Below, in pieces: positions 34,526 through 43,642 of a stretch of DNA of 64,000 nucleotides (positions are counted from its first letter, which is position 1; every line of letters starts with the position of its first letter). The position numbers were made by a program, and so were the translations under genes. This DNA comes from Afipia sp. (lineage in GTDB: Bacteria > Pseudomonadota > Alphaproteobacteria > Rhizobiales > Xanthobacteraceae). The stretch lies in the NCBI GenBank assembly GCA_024707075.1, contig JANQAK010000001.1, forward strand, positions 1,448,001 through 1,512,000, written 5' to 3'. Below the pieces are notes generated by a model. That model worked only from the letters and a program-made list of their open reading frames with translations, was not told the origin of the DNA and did not search any database.

Positions 34526-36595
34526 TCACCGCCGGCCGCCGAACAGGCGATCCACCAGCCAGCCATCAAGACCGGCCGCCGCTTCGGGACGTCCCGATGT
34601 CTGCGTGACGGGCGGTCTGCCTTGCGGATAGGGCGCTGATCCGTTTGGCGGCGGCAGATAGCCGCTGTTGCTGGATTGCTGCGGATACGGCTGCTGGCCG
34701 GATGTGGTTCCGCGCGAACTTCCGGGGAACAGATTCGAGAGCAAGCCGCCCTGCGGCTGCATCGAGCCGGGCAGCGGCGCGGGCAGCACGTTCTGATGCG
34801 CGGCCTTCATGAAGCGGGTCCACACCTCGACCGGCAATCCGCCGCCTGTTGCCTTCTTGGTCGGCGAATTGTCGTCGTTGCCGAGCCACACGCCGGTGAT
34901 GAGGTTGGCGGTGTAGCCGATGAACCAGGCGTCGCGGAAATCCTGGCTGGTGCCGGTCTTGCCCGCTGCCGACCAGCCAGGAATATCGGCCTTCTTCGCC
35001 GTGCCGGTGACCAGCGTCTCGTGCATCATGAAATTCATGGCACCGACGGCATTGGAATCGATCACCTGCGACGGCGGATCGTTGCGGCGCGCATAGAGCA
35101 CCTTGCCTTCCGGCGTGCGGATCTTGTTCACGACATGAGGCGACGCGGCGAACCCGCCGTTGGCGAACGGAGCATAGGCGCCGACCAGTTCGTTGAGCGA
35201 GACTTCCGAGGTGCCCAGCGAAATCGTCGCATTGGGTTCGAGTTTCGAGGCGATGCCAAGACGATGCGCGGTGCGCACCACATTGGCGGGACCGACTTCG
35301 AGGCCGAGCCTGACGGCGACGGTATTCAGCGACATCGACAATGCCTGCGTCAGCGTCACCGGGCCGAAATATTCGCGGCTGTAGTTCTCGGGCTTCCAGC
35401 CCTTGACATCGAGCGGCGCGTCCTGCCGCACGGTATCGGGCGTGAGACCCGCCTCGACGGCGGTGAGATAGACGAACGGCTTGAAGGCCGAACCCGGCTG
35501 GCGCTTTGCGGTCACCGCGCGGTTGAACTGGCTTTCGGCGTAGTTGCGTCCGCCCACCATGGCGCGCACCGCTCCGCTCGGCGTCATCGCCACCAGCGCG
35601 CCCTGCGTGACGTTGAACTTCACGCTCTTGGTGGCCAGTTCATCAATGATCGCGGCTTCAGCGACGCTCTGGAGTTTGGGATCGATCGAGGTTTCCACCA
35701 CGATGTTCTGGTCGATCTGGCCGACCAGATCGTCGAGCACTTCGCCGATCCAGTCGGCGACGTAGTTGATGGTGCCGGCGCCGACCGGCTTCACGGCATA
35801 GGACGGATGGCCGATGGCGGCCTGGGCCTGCGCGTCGGTGATGAACTTCACATCCGCCATCGCGGTCAGCACGATCTGCGCGCGCTTCTCCGCGCCTTCC
35901 GGATTGCGGTTGGGTGCGAGCCGCGACGGCGATTTGACGAGGCCGGCCAGCATCGCCGCTTCGGACAGCGAGACATTGCGTGCCGATTTGCCGAAATACC
36001 TTTGTGCCGCCGCCTCGACGCCGTATGCGCCGGAGCCGAAATAGACGCGGTTGAGATACAGCTCCAGGATTTCGTTCTTGGAGTATTTGCGCTCCAGCCA
36101 CAGTGCCAGTTCGACTTCCTGCAATTTGCGCTGGAAGGTGCGCTCCTGCGTCAGGAACAGGTTCTTGGCGAGCTGCTGGCTCAGCGTCGAGCCGCCCTGC
36201 GACACGCCCCGATGCAGCAGGTTGGTGACGGCGGCACGCAGGATGCCGGTCGGGTCAATGCCGAAGTGCGAATAGAAGCGCCGGTCTTCGATGGCGATGA
36301 ACGCCTTCGGCAGGTAGGGCGGCAGGTCCTGCAGCGAGACGTTCGCGCCGGGCATTTCGCCGCGGGTGGCGATCACGCTGCCGTCCATCCCGGTGATCTG
36401 GATGGTCGGGGGGCGCTTGGGAATCTCAAGGGACTGGATCGGCGGCAGATGCGCGCTGACCCAGACGATCACGCCGGCACAGGCGATGATCGCCCACAGG
36501 CCGAGCACCGCGCCCCAGTAGACCACACGGGCCCAGCCGGACCGGGAGCGGTCCTGCGATTTCTTCTTGGTGTCCTTGCGGGAGGAGGCGCGCAC
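34526..36595 (-). CDS. mrcA: Penicillin-binding protein 1A (bifunctional transglycosylase/transpeptidase)
   Basis: From GTG 36595 the protein has 689 residues. It contains one TM (about 22-46), a GT51 transglycosylase domain with EDRRFYSHFGIDPTGI and GGSTLSQQLAKNLFL, and a transpeptidase domain with SxxK in GSAFKPFVYL, SLN near SMSLNTVAVRL, and KTGTSQDFRDAW. A Pro/Gln-rich tail follows. It polymerises and cross-links peptidoglycan in the periplasm. Codons further upstream (to 36806) read as a typical Lys/Asp-rich cytosolic N-terminus in the same frame (WGGKKKSGRTEPKFDG and so on) but reach no ATG. A likely ATG at 36806 is one base out of frame, so the true start is probably 36806 with a one-base insertion at 36799-36800, giving 759 aa. 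Confidence 0.88.
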   Translation of the reverse strand: MRASSRKDTKKKSQDRSRSGWARVVYWGAVLGLWAIIACAGVIVWVSAHLPPIQSLEIPKRPPTIQITGMDGSVIATRGEMPGANVSLQDLPPYLPKAFIAIEDRRFYSHFGIDPTGILRAAVTNLLHRGVSQGGSTLSQQLAKNLFLTQERTFQRKLQEVELALWLERKYSKNEILELYLNRVYFGSGAYGVEAAAQRYFGKSARNVSLSEAAMLAGLVKSPSRLAPNRNPEGAEKRAQIVLTAMADVKFITDAQAQAAIGHPSYAVKPVGAGTINYVADWIGEVLDDLVGQIDQNIVVETSIDPKLQSVAEAAIIDELATKSVKFNVTQGALVAMTPSGAVRAMVGGRNYAESQFNRAVTAKRQPGSAFKPFVYLTAVEAGLTPDTVRQDAPLDVKGWKPENYSREYFGPVTLTQALSMSLNTVAVRLGLEVGPANVVRTAHRLGIASKLEPNATISLGTSEVSLNELVGAYAPFANGGFAASPHVVNKIRTPEGKVLYARRNDPPSQVIDSNAVGAMNFMMHETLVTGTAKKADIPGWSAAGKTGTSQDFRDAWFIGYTANLITGVWLGNDDNSPTKKATGGGLPVEVWTRFMKAAHQNVLPAPLPGSMQPQGGLLSNLFPGSSRGTTSGQQPYPQQSSNSGYLPPPNGSAPYPQGRPPVTQTSGRPEAAAGLDGWLVDRLFGGRR

Positions 36596-36806
36596 CTTGC
36601 GTGAACGCCTTGCGCGCGGCGCCTCGTCGTCATCCTCATCATCGACCGGCCGGCTTTTCGCCGTGCGGCGCTTGGGCTTTTCGTCCTCGTCATCCTCGGG
36701 GCCGCCGACGCGGTCCCACGGATTGAGGCGAACGCCGTCGAGGGACGCGGCGCCGTCGAACTTCGGCTCCGTGCGGCCGCTCTTCTTTTTTCCGCCCCAA
36801 CGCCAT
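36596..36806 (-). other. Probable N-terminal coding extension of PBP1A, cut off by a 1-bp shift
   Basis: In the PBP1A frame the region encodes KKKSGRTEPKFDG, NPWDRVGGPEDDEDEKPKRR and RPVDDEDDDEAPRARRSRK, a charged cytosolic tail with no stop. The only ATG, at 36804-36806 (minus), is in another frame. Removing one A of the pair at 36799-36800 joins it as MAWGGKKKSGR. Confidence 0.6.
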
Positions 36807-37037
36807 CCCGAATGCGCCTACGCCGAACCATGCATGATGAAGGCGTGCAGGCTAGCGATGGCGGTTTAAAGGCGCGTTACGCAAAGGTTAACGAGGATTT
36901 AGACTTCGCGGCCGTAGCCAGCGAAATGGCCCACGGATCCCGGATCTTTTGGATTCGATCGCAAGTTTGGATTGCCTTGACGAGGAGTCCGCGGTTCGCG
37001 ACAGCCTGCCGCCCGATCTTCGCAAGGGGCAAGAGCA

Positions 37038-37466
37038 ATGATCGGACATATCGATCCCACGAAAGAGGTTTTCACCGCATTCCGCGATAACAATCGTCCG
37101 GGTCCGATCCATATGCTGAACCTGGTACGGTTGCACGCACAGGCGAAATATCCCGATGGGCGCAAGGCGACCGGCGCGGAAGCCTATGCGAGCTATGGGC
37201 GCGAAAGCGGACCGGTGTTTACGCGTCTTGGCGGGCGGATCGTCTGGCAGGGCAAGTTCGAACTGATGCTGATCGGTCCATTGGAGGAACGGTGGGATCA
37301 CTGCTTTATCGCCGAATATCCGAGTGTTGCGGCATTCGTCGAGATGATCCGCGATCCGGTCTATCGCGAAGCGGTCAAGCATCGGCAGGCCGCGGTTGAG
37401 GATTCGCGGTTGATCCGCACCGCGCCGATGCAGGTCGGAACGACGTTCGGGGAAATTCCGCAGTAG
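37038..37466 (+). CDS. DUF1330 family protein
   Basis: This is a 142-residue cytosolic protein with a ferredoxin-like dimeric alpha/beta-barrel fold. GPIHMLNLVRLHAQAKYPDG, then TRLGGRIVWQGKFELMLIG, then AEYPSVAAFVEMIRDPVYRE are the family pattern. The function is unknown; some relatives act like monooxygenases, but no cofactor residues can be pointed to here. Divergent from PBP1A and convergent with the DUF1304 gene, whose stop is 1 bp away. Confidence 0.8.
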   Translation: MIGHIDPTKEVFTAFRDNNRPGPIHMLNLVRLHAQAKYPDGRKATGAEAYASYGRESGPVFTRLGGRIVWQGKFELMLIGPLEERWDHCFIAEYPSVAAFVEMIRDPVYREAVKHRQAAVEDSRLIRTAPMQVGTTFGEIPQ

Positions 37467-37467
37467 C

Positions 37468-37842
37468 TCAGGTCGCGGCGCGCGCGAGCCAGAGCAGGAT
37501 CAGCGCAATCGCCGCGGGCAGCGCCTGAACGATGATGATCCGCTTGCTGACCGAATAGCCGCCATAAAGTCCGGCCGCGATCACGCACAGCAGAAAGAAC
37601 ACCTTGATCTGGAAGCCGAATGCCGGATTCGGATGAAGGAGTCCCCAGATCAGTCCGGCGGCGAGGAAGCCGTTATAGAGTCCCTGGTTCGCAGCCAGCA
37701 CGGCGGAGGCCTGCGCCTTCTCGAGCGTGTTACCGAAGATTTTCAGGCCCTTTGGCTTGGTCCAAAGAAACATCTCCAGCACCAGAAAATAGATGTGCAG
37801 CGCCGCCACCAGCGCGACGAGAACGTTGGCAATGTACGTCAT
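37468..37842 (-). CDS. DUF1304 family small inner-membrane protein
   Basis: This 124-residue protein has four TM helices: VLVALVAALHIYFLVLEMFL, VLAANQGLYNGFLAAGLIW, IKVFFLLCVIAAGLYGGYSV and VQALPAAIALILLWLA. The motifs HIYFLVLEMFLW, KAQASAVLAANQGLYNGFLA and GLYGGYSVSKRI identify DUF1304. No function is known. The start ATG 37842 gives TM1 straight after the initiator; the frame is open further but not conserved in character. Confidence 0.85.
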   Translation of the reverse strand: MTYIANVLVALVAALHIYFLVLEMFLWTKPKGLKIFGNTLEKAQASAVLAANQGLYNGFLAAGLIWGLLHPNPAFGFQIKVFFLLCVIAAGLYGGYSVSKRIIIVQALPAAIALILLWLARAAT

Positions 37843-38026
37843 GTTTGGCTCCCCCGACCGACCGATCCCGGAACCTACCATGCCCCGGACGGGAAATGCG
37901 ATGGTCTCGAATATCGCCAGAATCGGAGCAGCTCAAACTTGTCGGAAAACGGCAAGACATCTGCCTTCGCTGCGGCGATGTTGGGCGCGGCACGCGATCA
38001 GGAACATGCGACCAAGGGCATTCGAC

Positions 38027-38557
38027 ATGGCGACGAGGCAACCCGAACATTTTCATCTCAGCCGGTTCGAGACGCCGATCGGCACGGCCTTGCTGGTGAC
38101 TGACGGCGAGGGCGTCCTGCGCGCGCTGGACTGGTCCGACTATGAAGCGCGGCTGCACCGTCTGCTGCGGCGGCACTACGGCGACGTCAGTCTGGAGCCT
38201 GCTCCCGCTCCCAATGACATCACGCGCGCGTTGACGGGCTATTTTTTCGGCGATCTCGGCCAACTGAAAAAGATCAAGTGGCGGACCAATGGAACGGCAT
38301 TTCAGCGCAAGGTCTGGACGGCGTTACGGACGATTCCGGCGGGCAAAACATCGAGCTATGGGATCATGGCGGCCCGGCTGAATATCCCCAACGCCGCGCG
38401 TGCAGTCGGTCTGGCCAACGGCGCAAATCCGGTCGGTGTGGTCGTGCCGTGTCACCGGCTGATCGGCGCCGATGGATCGCTCACCGGCTATGGCGGCGGG
38501 CTGGAGCGCAAGCGATGGTTGCTGGCGCACGAGGGCGCGGCGTTCAAACGGGCATAA
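38027..38557 (+). CDS. ogt: Methylated-DNA-protein-cysteine methyltransferase (Ogt type)
   Basis: This 176-residue suicide repair enzyme takes methyl or alkyl groups from O6-alkylguanine onto Cys142 in VVPCHRLIGADGSLTGYGG. The DNA-binding helix-turn-helix AARLNIPNAARAVGLANGAN and the arginine finger precede it, and the N-terminal domain spans residues 1-80. The length fits Ogt rather than the two-domain Ada. ATG 38027 has AAGGG at good spacing; ATG 38006 is an alternative. Convergent with glnD, 9 bp apart. Confidence 0.9.
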   Translation: MATRQPEHFHLSRFETPIGTALLVTDGEGVLRALDWSDYEARLHRLLRRHYGDVSLEPAPAPNDITRALTGYFFGDLGQLKKIKWRTNGTAFQRKVWTALRTIPAGKTSSYGIMAARLNIPNAARAVGLANGANPVGVVVPCHRLIGADGSLTGYGGGLERKRWLLAHEGAAFKRA

Positions 38558-38566
38558 TCCCGAAAA

Positions 38567-41362
38567 TCAAGCCGCCGGCTTCTCGGCTGAGTCGCCATTG
38601 GCGAGCAGATGGATCAACGCCCGCTTGATCGCAGCCTGTCGCGTCGGCGCGGTGATCTGCGCGCCGAGCAGGTCGGTGACATAGAACACGTCGCGGGCGC
38701 GCTCGCCGAAGGTCGCGACATGCGCGGAGGCGATGTTGAGATTGAGCTTCGAGATCGCAGTGGTGAGCTGAAACAGCAATCCCGGACGGTCGAGGCCGGA
38801 GACCTCGATTACCGTGTAGAGGTCCGACCACTGGTTGTTGATGGTGACTTCCGGCTCGACCACGAACGGCTTGAACTTCGCTTTTGCCGCCGTGCGCCGC
38901 GCCATCATGTCCGGCAGCCGCAGCTTGCCTTCCAGCACCTGCTCGATGGTGTCGCCGATCCGTGTCGCGCGCCGTCCCTCGTCGTCGTCGCGATCGTATT
39001 CGCGGGTGATCGCAATCGTATCGAGCGCGATGCCGTCGGTGGTGGTGTAGATCTGGGCGTCGACGATGTTGGCGCCGGCCGACGCACAGGCCCCGGCAAT
39101 GATCGACAGCAGCCAGGGATGATCCGGCGCCATGATCGTCAGTTCGGTGACGCCGCGCCCCTCGTCGAAGCCGACATTGACCGCGAGCTTGTGGCCGCCG
39201 GATTTGCTCGCCTTGACGAAGCGCGCATGGCGAATCTTGCGGGGTAACTCGACCTTGAGCCAGTAAGCCGGATAGTGCCGCGCGATATAGGCTTCGAGTT
39301 CCTTTTCCGGCCATTCGGTGAAGTTGGCGCGGAATTCGGCCTGCGCCGACTGGATGCGCTGGGCGCGGTTGACCTCGGAGAAGCCGCCGGTCAGCACCGG
39401 CTCCGTTTCGTAATAGAGCGTGCGGATGAGCTGCGCCTTCCAGCCGTTCCAGACGCCGGGGCCGACGCCGCGGATGTCGGCGGTGGTCAGGATCGTCAGC
39501 AGCTTCATCTGCTCCACCGACTGCACGACCGCGGCGAAATTCTCGATGGTTTTGCGGTCGGACAGATCGCGCGACTGCGCGACCGTGGACATGGTGAGAT
39601 GCTCTTCGATCAGCCACGCGATCAATTCGGTGTCGGCCGCGTTGAACCCGAATCGTGGGCACAACCGCCGCGCTACTTTCGCGCCCGCGATGGAATGATC
39701 CTCGGGGCGGCCCTTGGCGATGTCGTGCAGCAGCACGGTCATGTAGATGACGGCGCGATGTTCGGGGCGGATCTTGCGCATCAGATCGCTGGCGACCACG
39801 AACTCGTCATTGCCGCCGCGCTCGATGTCCTGAAGGATGCCGATGCAGCGCAGGAGATGCTCGTCCACCGTGTAGTGATGATACATGTTGAACTGCATCA
39901 TCGACACGATCTGGCCGAATGCGCGGATGAAGCGGCCGAGCACGCCGACCTCGTTCATCCGCCGCAGCACGGTTTCCGCGTCGTTCGACGTCAGAATCTC
40001 CATGAACAGCTTGTTGGCTTCGGGGTTCTCGCGGAGCTTCTGGGTGATGAGATTGAGCGAGCGCGTCGCCGCGCGCATGGCGTCGGGGTGGAATGCCAGA
40101 TTGTTCTTCTGCGCGAGGCGGAAGATGCGGATCAGGTTGACCGGATCGCGCTTGAAGACATCGGGCGCCGCAAGATTGATGCGGTTGTTGTCGATGATGA
40201 AATCTTCGCCGCCGGGAACGCGGCCGCGTTTGCGGCCGGGCCGCAGCCGCGCCATCATCCGGCTCAGCACTGGCGCCGGCTTGGTTTCCTGATCTTCAAG
40301 TTTGGCGCACAGGATCGCGGTGAGGTCGCCGACTTCCTTGGCGATCAGGAAGTAGTGCTTCATGAAGCGTTCGACATCCTGCATGCCCGGATGCGAGGTA
40401 TAGCCGAGCCGCTGCGCGATCTCGCGTTGCATTTCGAACGACAGCCGCTCCTCGGGACGGCCGGTGAAGAAATGCATGTTGCAGCGGACCGACCACAGGA
40501 AATCCTCGCAGCGGCGGAACGTGCGGTATTCCTGCGCGTCGAAGACCCCGTGTTGAACGAGGTCTGCCGCGTCGTGGACCCGGTAGACGTACTTCGCGAT
40601 CCAGAACAGCGTGTGCAGATCGCGCAGGCCGCCCTTGCCGTCCTTCACGTTCGGTTCGACCAGATAACGCGACTGGCCTGCGCGCCGATGCCGCTCCTCG
40701 CGTTCCGCGAGTTTGGCCGCGACGAATTCGGCGGCGGTGCCGACCACGACCTCCCGATCGAAGCGCGTGACCAGTTCGTCGTAGAGCGCCTTGTCGCCGG
40801 TGAGGAATCGGGTTTCCAGCACCGAGGTGCGGATCGTCATGTCGGCGCGCGCCTGACGGATCGACTCATCGATCGAGCGGGTGGCGTGGCCGACCTTCAG
40901 GCCCATGTCCCACAGACAATAGAGAATCGCCTCCGCGACCTGCTCGCCCCACGCGGTCTGCTTGTAGGGCAGGATGAACAGGAGATCGATGTCGGATTCC
41001 GGCGCCATCAGGCCGCGGCCGTAGCCGCCGGTGGCGATCACCGCCATGCGTTCGGAATCCGACGGCGTCGGCGAATGATAGAGATGCATGGTCGCGGCGT
41101 TGAACAGGATACGGATGATTTCGTCCTGCACGAAACACAGGCGCTCGGCACAGCGCCGCCCGTGACGGTCCTTCAGCAGTTGCGCCTGTGCCGCTTCGCG
41201 CGCCTGCGCCAGTTCGCCCTTCAGCAACTGCGTAATTGCGTTGCGGAAGACATCGTCCTTGCCGGCATGTTTCTGCGCGAGCGCGCCGATCGCCGCGACG
41301 ATACGCGCGGTGTCGAAAACCGGTTCGGCGTCTGTCGGAGGGGTAACCGTCACACTGTCCAT
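38567..41362 (-). CDS. glnD: [Protein-PII] uridylyltransferase / uridylyl-removing enzyme
   Basis: This is a 931-residue sensor of glutamine that uridylylates and deuridylylates PII proteins (GlnB/GlnK). The nucleotidyltransferase domain has GGYGRGLMAPESDIDLLFIL. A central helical region follows, then the HD domain with VLLHDIAKGRPEDHS (uridylyl-removing), and two ACT domains at the C-terminus (ELTIMAPDHPWLLSIIAGAC and IEVSGLDRPGLLFQLTTAI) that bind glutamine. ATG 41362 (MDSVTVTPP) gives the normal alphaproteobacterial length. It is monocistronic; the 246 bp ahead of it are shared with the divergent ssu-type operon, so nitrogen-responsive promoters may sit there. Confidence 0.94.
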   Translation of the reverse strand: MDSVTVTPPTDAEPVFDTARIVAAIGALAQKHAGKDDVFRNAITQLLKGELAQAREAAQAQLLKDRHGRRCAERLCFVQDEIIRILFNAATMHLYHSPTPSDSERMAVIATGGYGRGLMAPESDIDLLFILPYKQTAWGEQVAEAILYCLWDMGLKVGHATRSIDESIRQARADMTIRTSVLETRFLTGDKALYDELVTRFDREVVVGTAAEFVAAKLAEREERHRRAGQSRYLVEPNVKDGKGGLRDLHTLFWIAKYVYRVHDAADLVQHGVFDAQEYRTFRRCEDFLWSVRCNMHFFTGRPEERLSFEMQREIAQRLGYTSHPGMQDVERFMKHYFLIAKEVGDLTAILCAKLEDQETKPAPVLSRMMARLRPGRKRGRVPGGEDFIIDNNRINLAAPDVFKRDPVNLIRIFRLAQKNNLAFHPDAMRAATRSLNLITQKLRENPEANKLFMEILTSNDAETVLRRMNEVGVLGRFIRAFGQIVSMMQFNMYHHYTVDEHLLRCIGILQDIERGGNDEFVVASDLMRKIRPEHRAVIYMTVLLHDIAKGRPEDHSIAGAKVARRLCPRFGFNAADTELIAWLIEEHLTMSTVAQSRDLSDRKTIENFAAVVQSVEQMKLLTILTTADIRGVGPGVWNGWKAQLIRTLYYETEPVLTGGFSEVNRAQRIQSAQAEFRANFTEWPEKELEAYIARHYPAYWLKVELPRKIRHARFVKASKSGGHKLAVNVGFDEGRGVTELTIMAPDHPWLLSIIAGACASAGANIVDAQIYTTTDGIALDTIAITREYDRDDDEGRRATRIGDTIEQVLEGKLRLPDMMARRTAAKAKFKPFVVEPEVTINNQWSDLYTVIEVSGLDRPGLLFQLTTAISKLNLNIASAHVATFGERARDVFYVTDLLGAQITAPTRQAAIKRALIHLLANGDSAEKPAA

Positions 41363-41608
41363 TCTATCCGGATAACGGACGGCGGCAGCGGTGTCATCAG
41401 CGGATTGCAGCGACAGGAGCCGTCCCTTCTGTTTTTCATCGCGTTGAAGAAAAGGCGTTCTCCCGCGGGCTTCATCCACGGGGATATTTTCTCGTTGACC
41501 GGATCAAATAACTCATTGAAAAACATAATGATTTTTTGCGTTCGGGATGAGTGAAAATGCATCAATCCCGATCGCATTCCGATCCACTCACCCCAGATGG
41601 AGACGACG

Positions 41609-42583
41609 ATGTTCAAACTGTCACGACGCGCTTTTGCCACCCTTGTCGCCGGTGCGGCGCTGGCGCCCGTTGCGGCATTCGCCGCCGACGCGCCGAAGCA
41701 GATCGCCATCGACTGGGCGACCTACAATCCGGTCTCCATCATTCTGAAAGAGAAGGGCCTGCTCGAAAAGGAATTCGAGAAGGATGGCATCAAGATCGTC
41801 TGGGTGCAGTCCGCCGGCTCCAACAAGGCGCTCGAATTCCTCAACGCCGGCTCGATCGATTTCGGCTCGACCGCCGGCTCGGCCGCGCTGGTCGCCAGGA
41901 TCAACGGCAATCCGATCAAGTCGATCTATGTCTATTCGCGCCCCGAATGGACCGCGCTGGTCACGGGCAGGGATTCCAAGATCGCGAAGGTCGCCGATCT
42001 GAAAGGCAAGCGCGTGGCCGTGACGCGCGGCACCGATCCGCACATTTTTCTGGTGCGCGCGCTGCTCGATGCGGGTCTGACCGACAAGGACATCACACCG
42101 GTGCTATTGCAGCATGCCGACGGCAAGGCCGCGCTGATCCGCGGCGACGTCGATGCATGGGCGGGGCTCGATCCGATGATGGCACAGGCCGAAGTCGAGG
42201 ACGGCGCGAAACTGTTCTTCCGCAAGCCCGAAGCCAACACCTGGGGCATCCTCAACGTCCGCGAACAGTTCCTGAAGGACAATCCGAAAATCGTCCAGCG
42301 CGTGCTCGCGGTCTATGAGGAGGCGCGCAAGTATTCGCTCGCCAACTATGACGAACTCAAGCGCGGCTTCATCGCGGTGACCAAGTTGCCGGAGGCTGTG
42401 GTTGACAAGCAGCTCAAGGAACGCACCGAGCTGACGCACAACCGCATCGGCGCGCCGCAGCGCGAGTCGATTTTGGCTGCGGGCCTTGCGCTTCAGCAGG
42501 CCGGCGTGATCCAGCCGTCCGTCGACGTGAAGGCGACGGTGGACGCGCTGATCGACGATCAGGTGCCGCTGCCGACAAACTGA
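41609..42583 (+). CDS. ssuA: Aliphatic sulfonate-type ABC transporter substrate-binding protein
   Basis: This 324-residue periplasmic protein has a twin-arginine-like signal (SRRAFATLVAGAALAPVAAF). The NMT1/SsuA fold shows in VQSAGSNKALEFLNAGSIDF, GSTAGSAALVARINGNPI and TRGTDPHIFLVRALLDAGL. It binds the ligand and delivers it to the permease encoded just after. The substrate could be sulfonate, taurine or a related compound; the sequence alone does not decide. ATG 41609 is preceded by GGAGA at good spacing. Separated from ssuC by 207 bp that contain a large imperfect palindrome. Confidence 0.83.
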   Translation: MFKLSRRAFATLVAGAALAPVAAFAADAPKQIAIDWATYNPVSIILKEKGLLEKEFEKDGIKIVWVQSAGSNKALEFLNAGSIDFGSTAGSAALVARINGNPIKSIYVYSRPEWTALVTGRDSKIAKVADLKGKRVAVTRGTDPHIFLVRALLDAGLTDKDITPVLLQHADGKAALIRGDVDAWAGLDPMMAQAEVEDGAKLFFRKPEANTWGILNVREQFLKDNPKIVQRVLAVYEEARKYSLANYDELKRGFIAVTKLPEAVVDKQLKERTELTHNRIGAPQRESILAAGLALQQAGVIQPSVDVKATVDALIDDQVPLPTN

Positions 42584-42603
42584 GATCGCGTGCAATCTAT
42601 CCG

Positions 42604-42728
42604 CGTCATGCCCGGCACTCGGGTCCGGCTTCGCCGGCCTGAGCGCAGGCCTTGTTCCGGGCATCCACGTCTTCCTTGTAGCAAAGTATTCAAGACACGG
42701 ATGGCCGGGACAAGGCCCGGCCATGACG
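42604..42728. repeat. Large imperfect palindromic repeat inside the ssu-type operon
   Basis: CGTCATG (42604-42610) and CATGACG (42722-42728) bound the element. Within it GGCCTTGTTCCGGGCATCC (from 42648) pairs imperfectly with the region ending in GACAAGGCC before 42721. A smaller GGCTTCGCCGGCC hairpin lies near 42627. It is a CCGGGCATGACG-type dispersed repeat and would lie in the operon transcript between the binding-protein and permease genes. Confidence 0.7.
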
Positions 42729-42790
42729 ATGTTGAAAGTGCGGCGGCTGACAAGTCATCTTGAAATTCTTCTCGATAACCGGTTCTTGCT

Positions 42791-43642
42791 ATGGCCATGA
42801 CACTCGATACGCCAGCACCTGAAGCCCTTGGGGAGGACGCGGCATCGCGTCACGCCGGATGCCTGCGCCGGTATGCGCGGCCCGCGCTCGGCCTGCTCTT
42901 GCCGATCGGACTTGCGCTGGTGTGGGAGCTTGCGGTGCGGTTTGGCTACTCCAACGGACGACTTGTGCCGCCGCCGAGCCGCATCTGGCAGACGCTGGTT
43001 GAACTGTCTGCGAGCGGAGAACTGAGCCGTCATATTCTTGCGACGCTGAGCCGTGTCGGAGCCGGCTTCGGGCTGGGCGTTCTGGCGGGAACGATCTTCG
43101 GCGCGATCTGCGGCTACTGGACGCTGGCGCGTCGGTTGCTTGATCCGACATTGCAGGCGCTGCGCGCGATTCCGTCGATCGCCTGGGTGCCGCTGTTCAT
43201 CCTGTGGCTCGGCATTTTCGAGACGTCGAAAGTCGCGCTGATTGCGGTCGGCGTGTTCTTCCCGATCTATCTCGGCGTCACCGGCGCCATCCTGAGTGTG
43301 GACCGCAAGATCGTGGAGGTCGGCCGCATCTTCCGTCTCAATGGTTTGGCGATGATCCGGCGCATTCTTCTGCCTGCGGTGTTGCCGGCCTATGTAATCT
43401 CGCTGCGCTCGGGGCTGGGACTGGGCTGGATGTTCGTGGTCGCCGCCGAATTCATGGGCGCGTCCGAAGGGCTCGGCTATCTGCTGACCGACGGCCAGCA
43501 ACTCGGCAAGCCGGCGCAGATCGTGGCCGCGATCATCGTGTTCGCGATCCTCGGCAAGATCACTGACTGGCTGATCCAGTTGATCGCGGCACCGTTCCTG
43601 CGCTGGCAGGATTCCTTCAGCGCGCACGCGGGAGGCGCCTGA
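42791..43642 (+). CDS. ssuC: ABC transporter permease, SsuC type
   Basis: This 283-residue inner-membrane protein has six TM helices. ARPALGLLLPIGLALVWELA begins TM1 and the cytosolic EAA-like loop is VAAEFMGASEGLGYLL. PSIAWVPLFILWLGIFE is typical of the SsuC/TauC/NrtB group. It channels the ligand brought by SsuA. No good Shine-Dalgarno is seen ahead of ATG 42791; ATG 42797 is an alternative. Its stop overlaps the ssuB start by one base. Confidence 0.87.
   Translation: MAMTLDTPAPEALGEDAASRHAGCLRRYARPALGLLLPIGLALVWELAVRFGYSNGRLVPPPSRIWQTLVELSASGELSRHILATLSRVGAGFGLGVLAGTIFGAICGYWTLARRLLDPTLQALRAIPSIAWVPLFILWLGIFETSKVALIAVGVFFPIYLGVTGAILSVDRKIVEVGRIFRLNGLAMIRRILLPAVLPAYVISLRSGLGLGWMFVVAAEFMGASEGLGYLLTDGQQLGKPAQIVAAIIVFAILGKITDWLIQLIAAPFLRWQDSFSAHAGGA

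Noticed and set aside
34676-36604. 642-codon open frame on the plus strand
   Set aside because: Antisense to PBP1A, which has all catalytic motifs.
39275-41554. Very long open frame (759 codons) on the plus strand
   Set aside because: It is antisense to glnD, whose domains and motifs are complete; the composition is His/Arg/Asp-rich, as expected for a shadow frame in GC-rich DNA.
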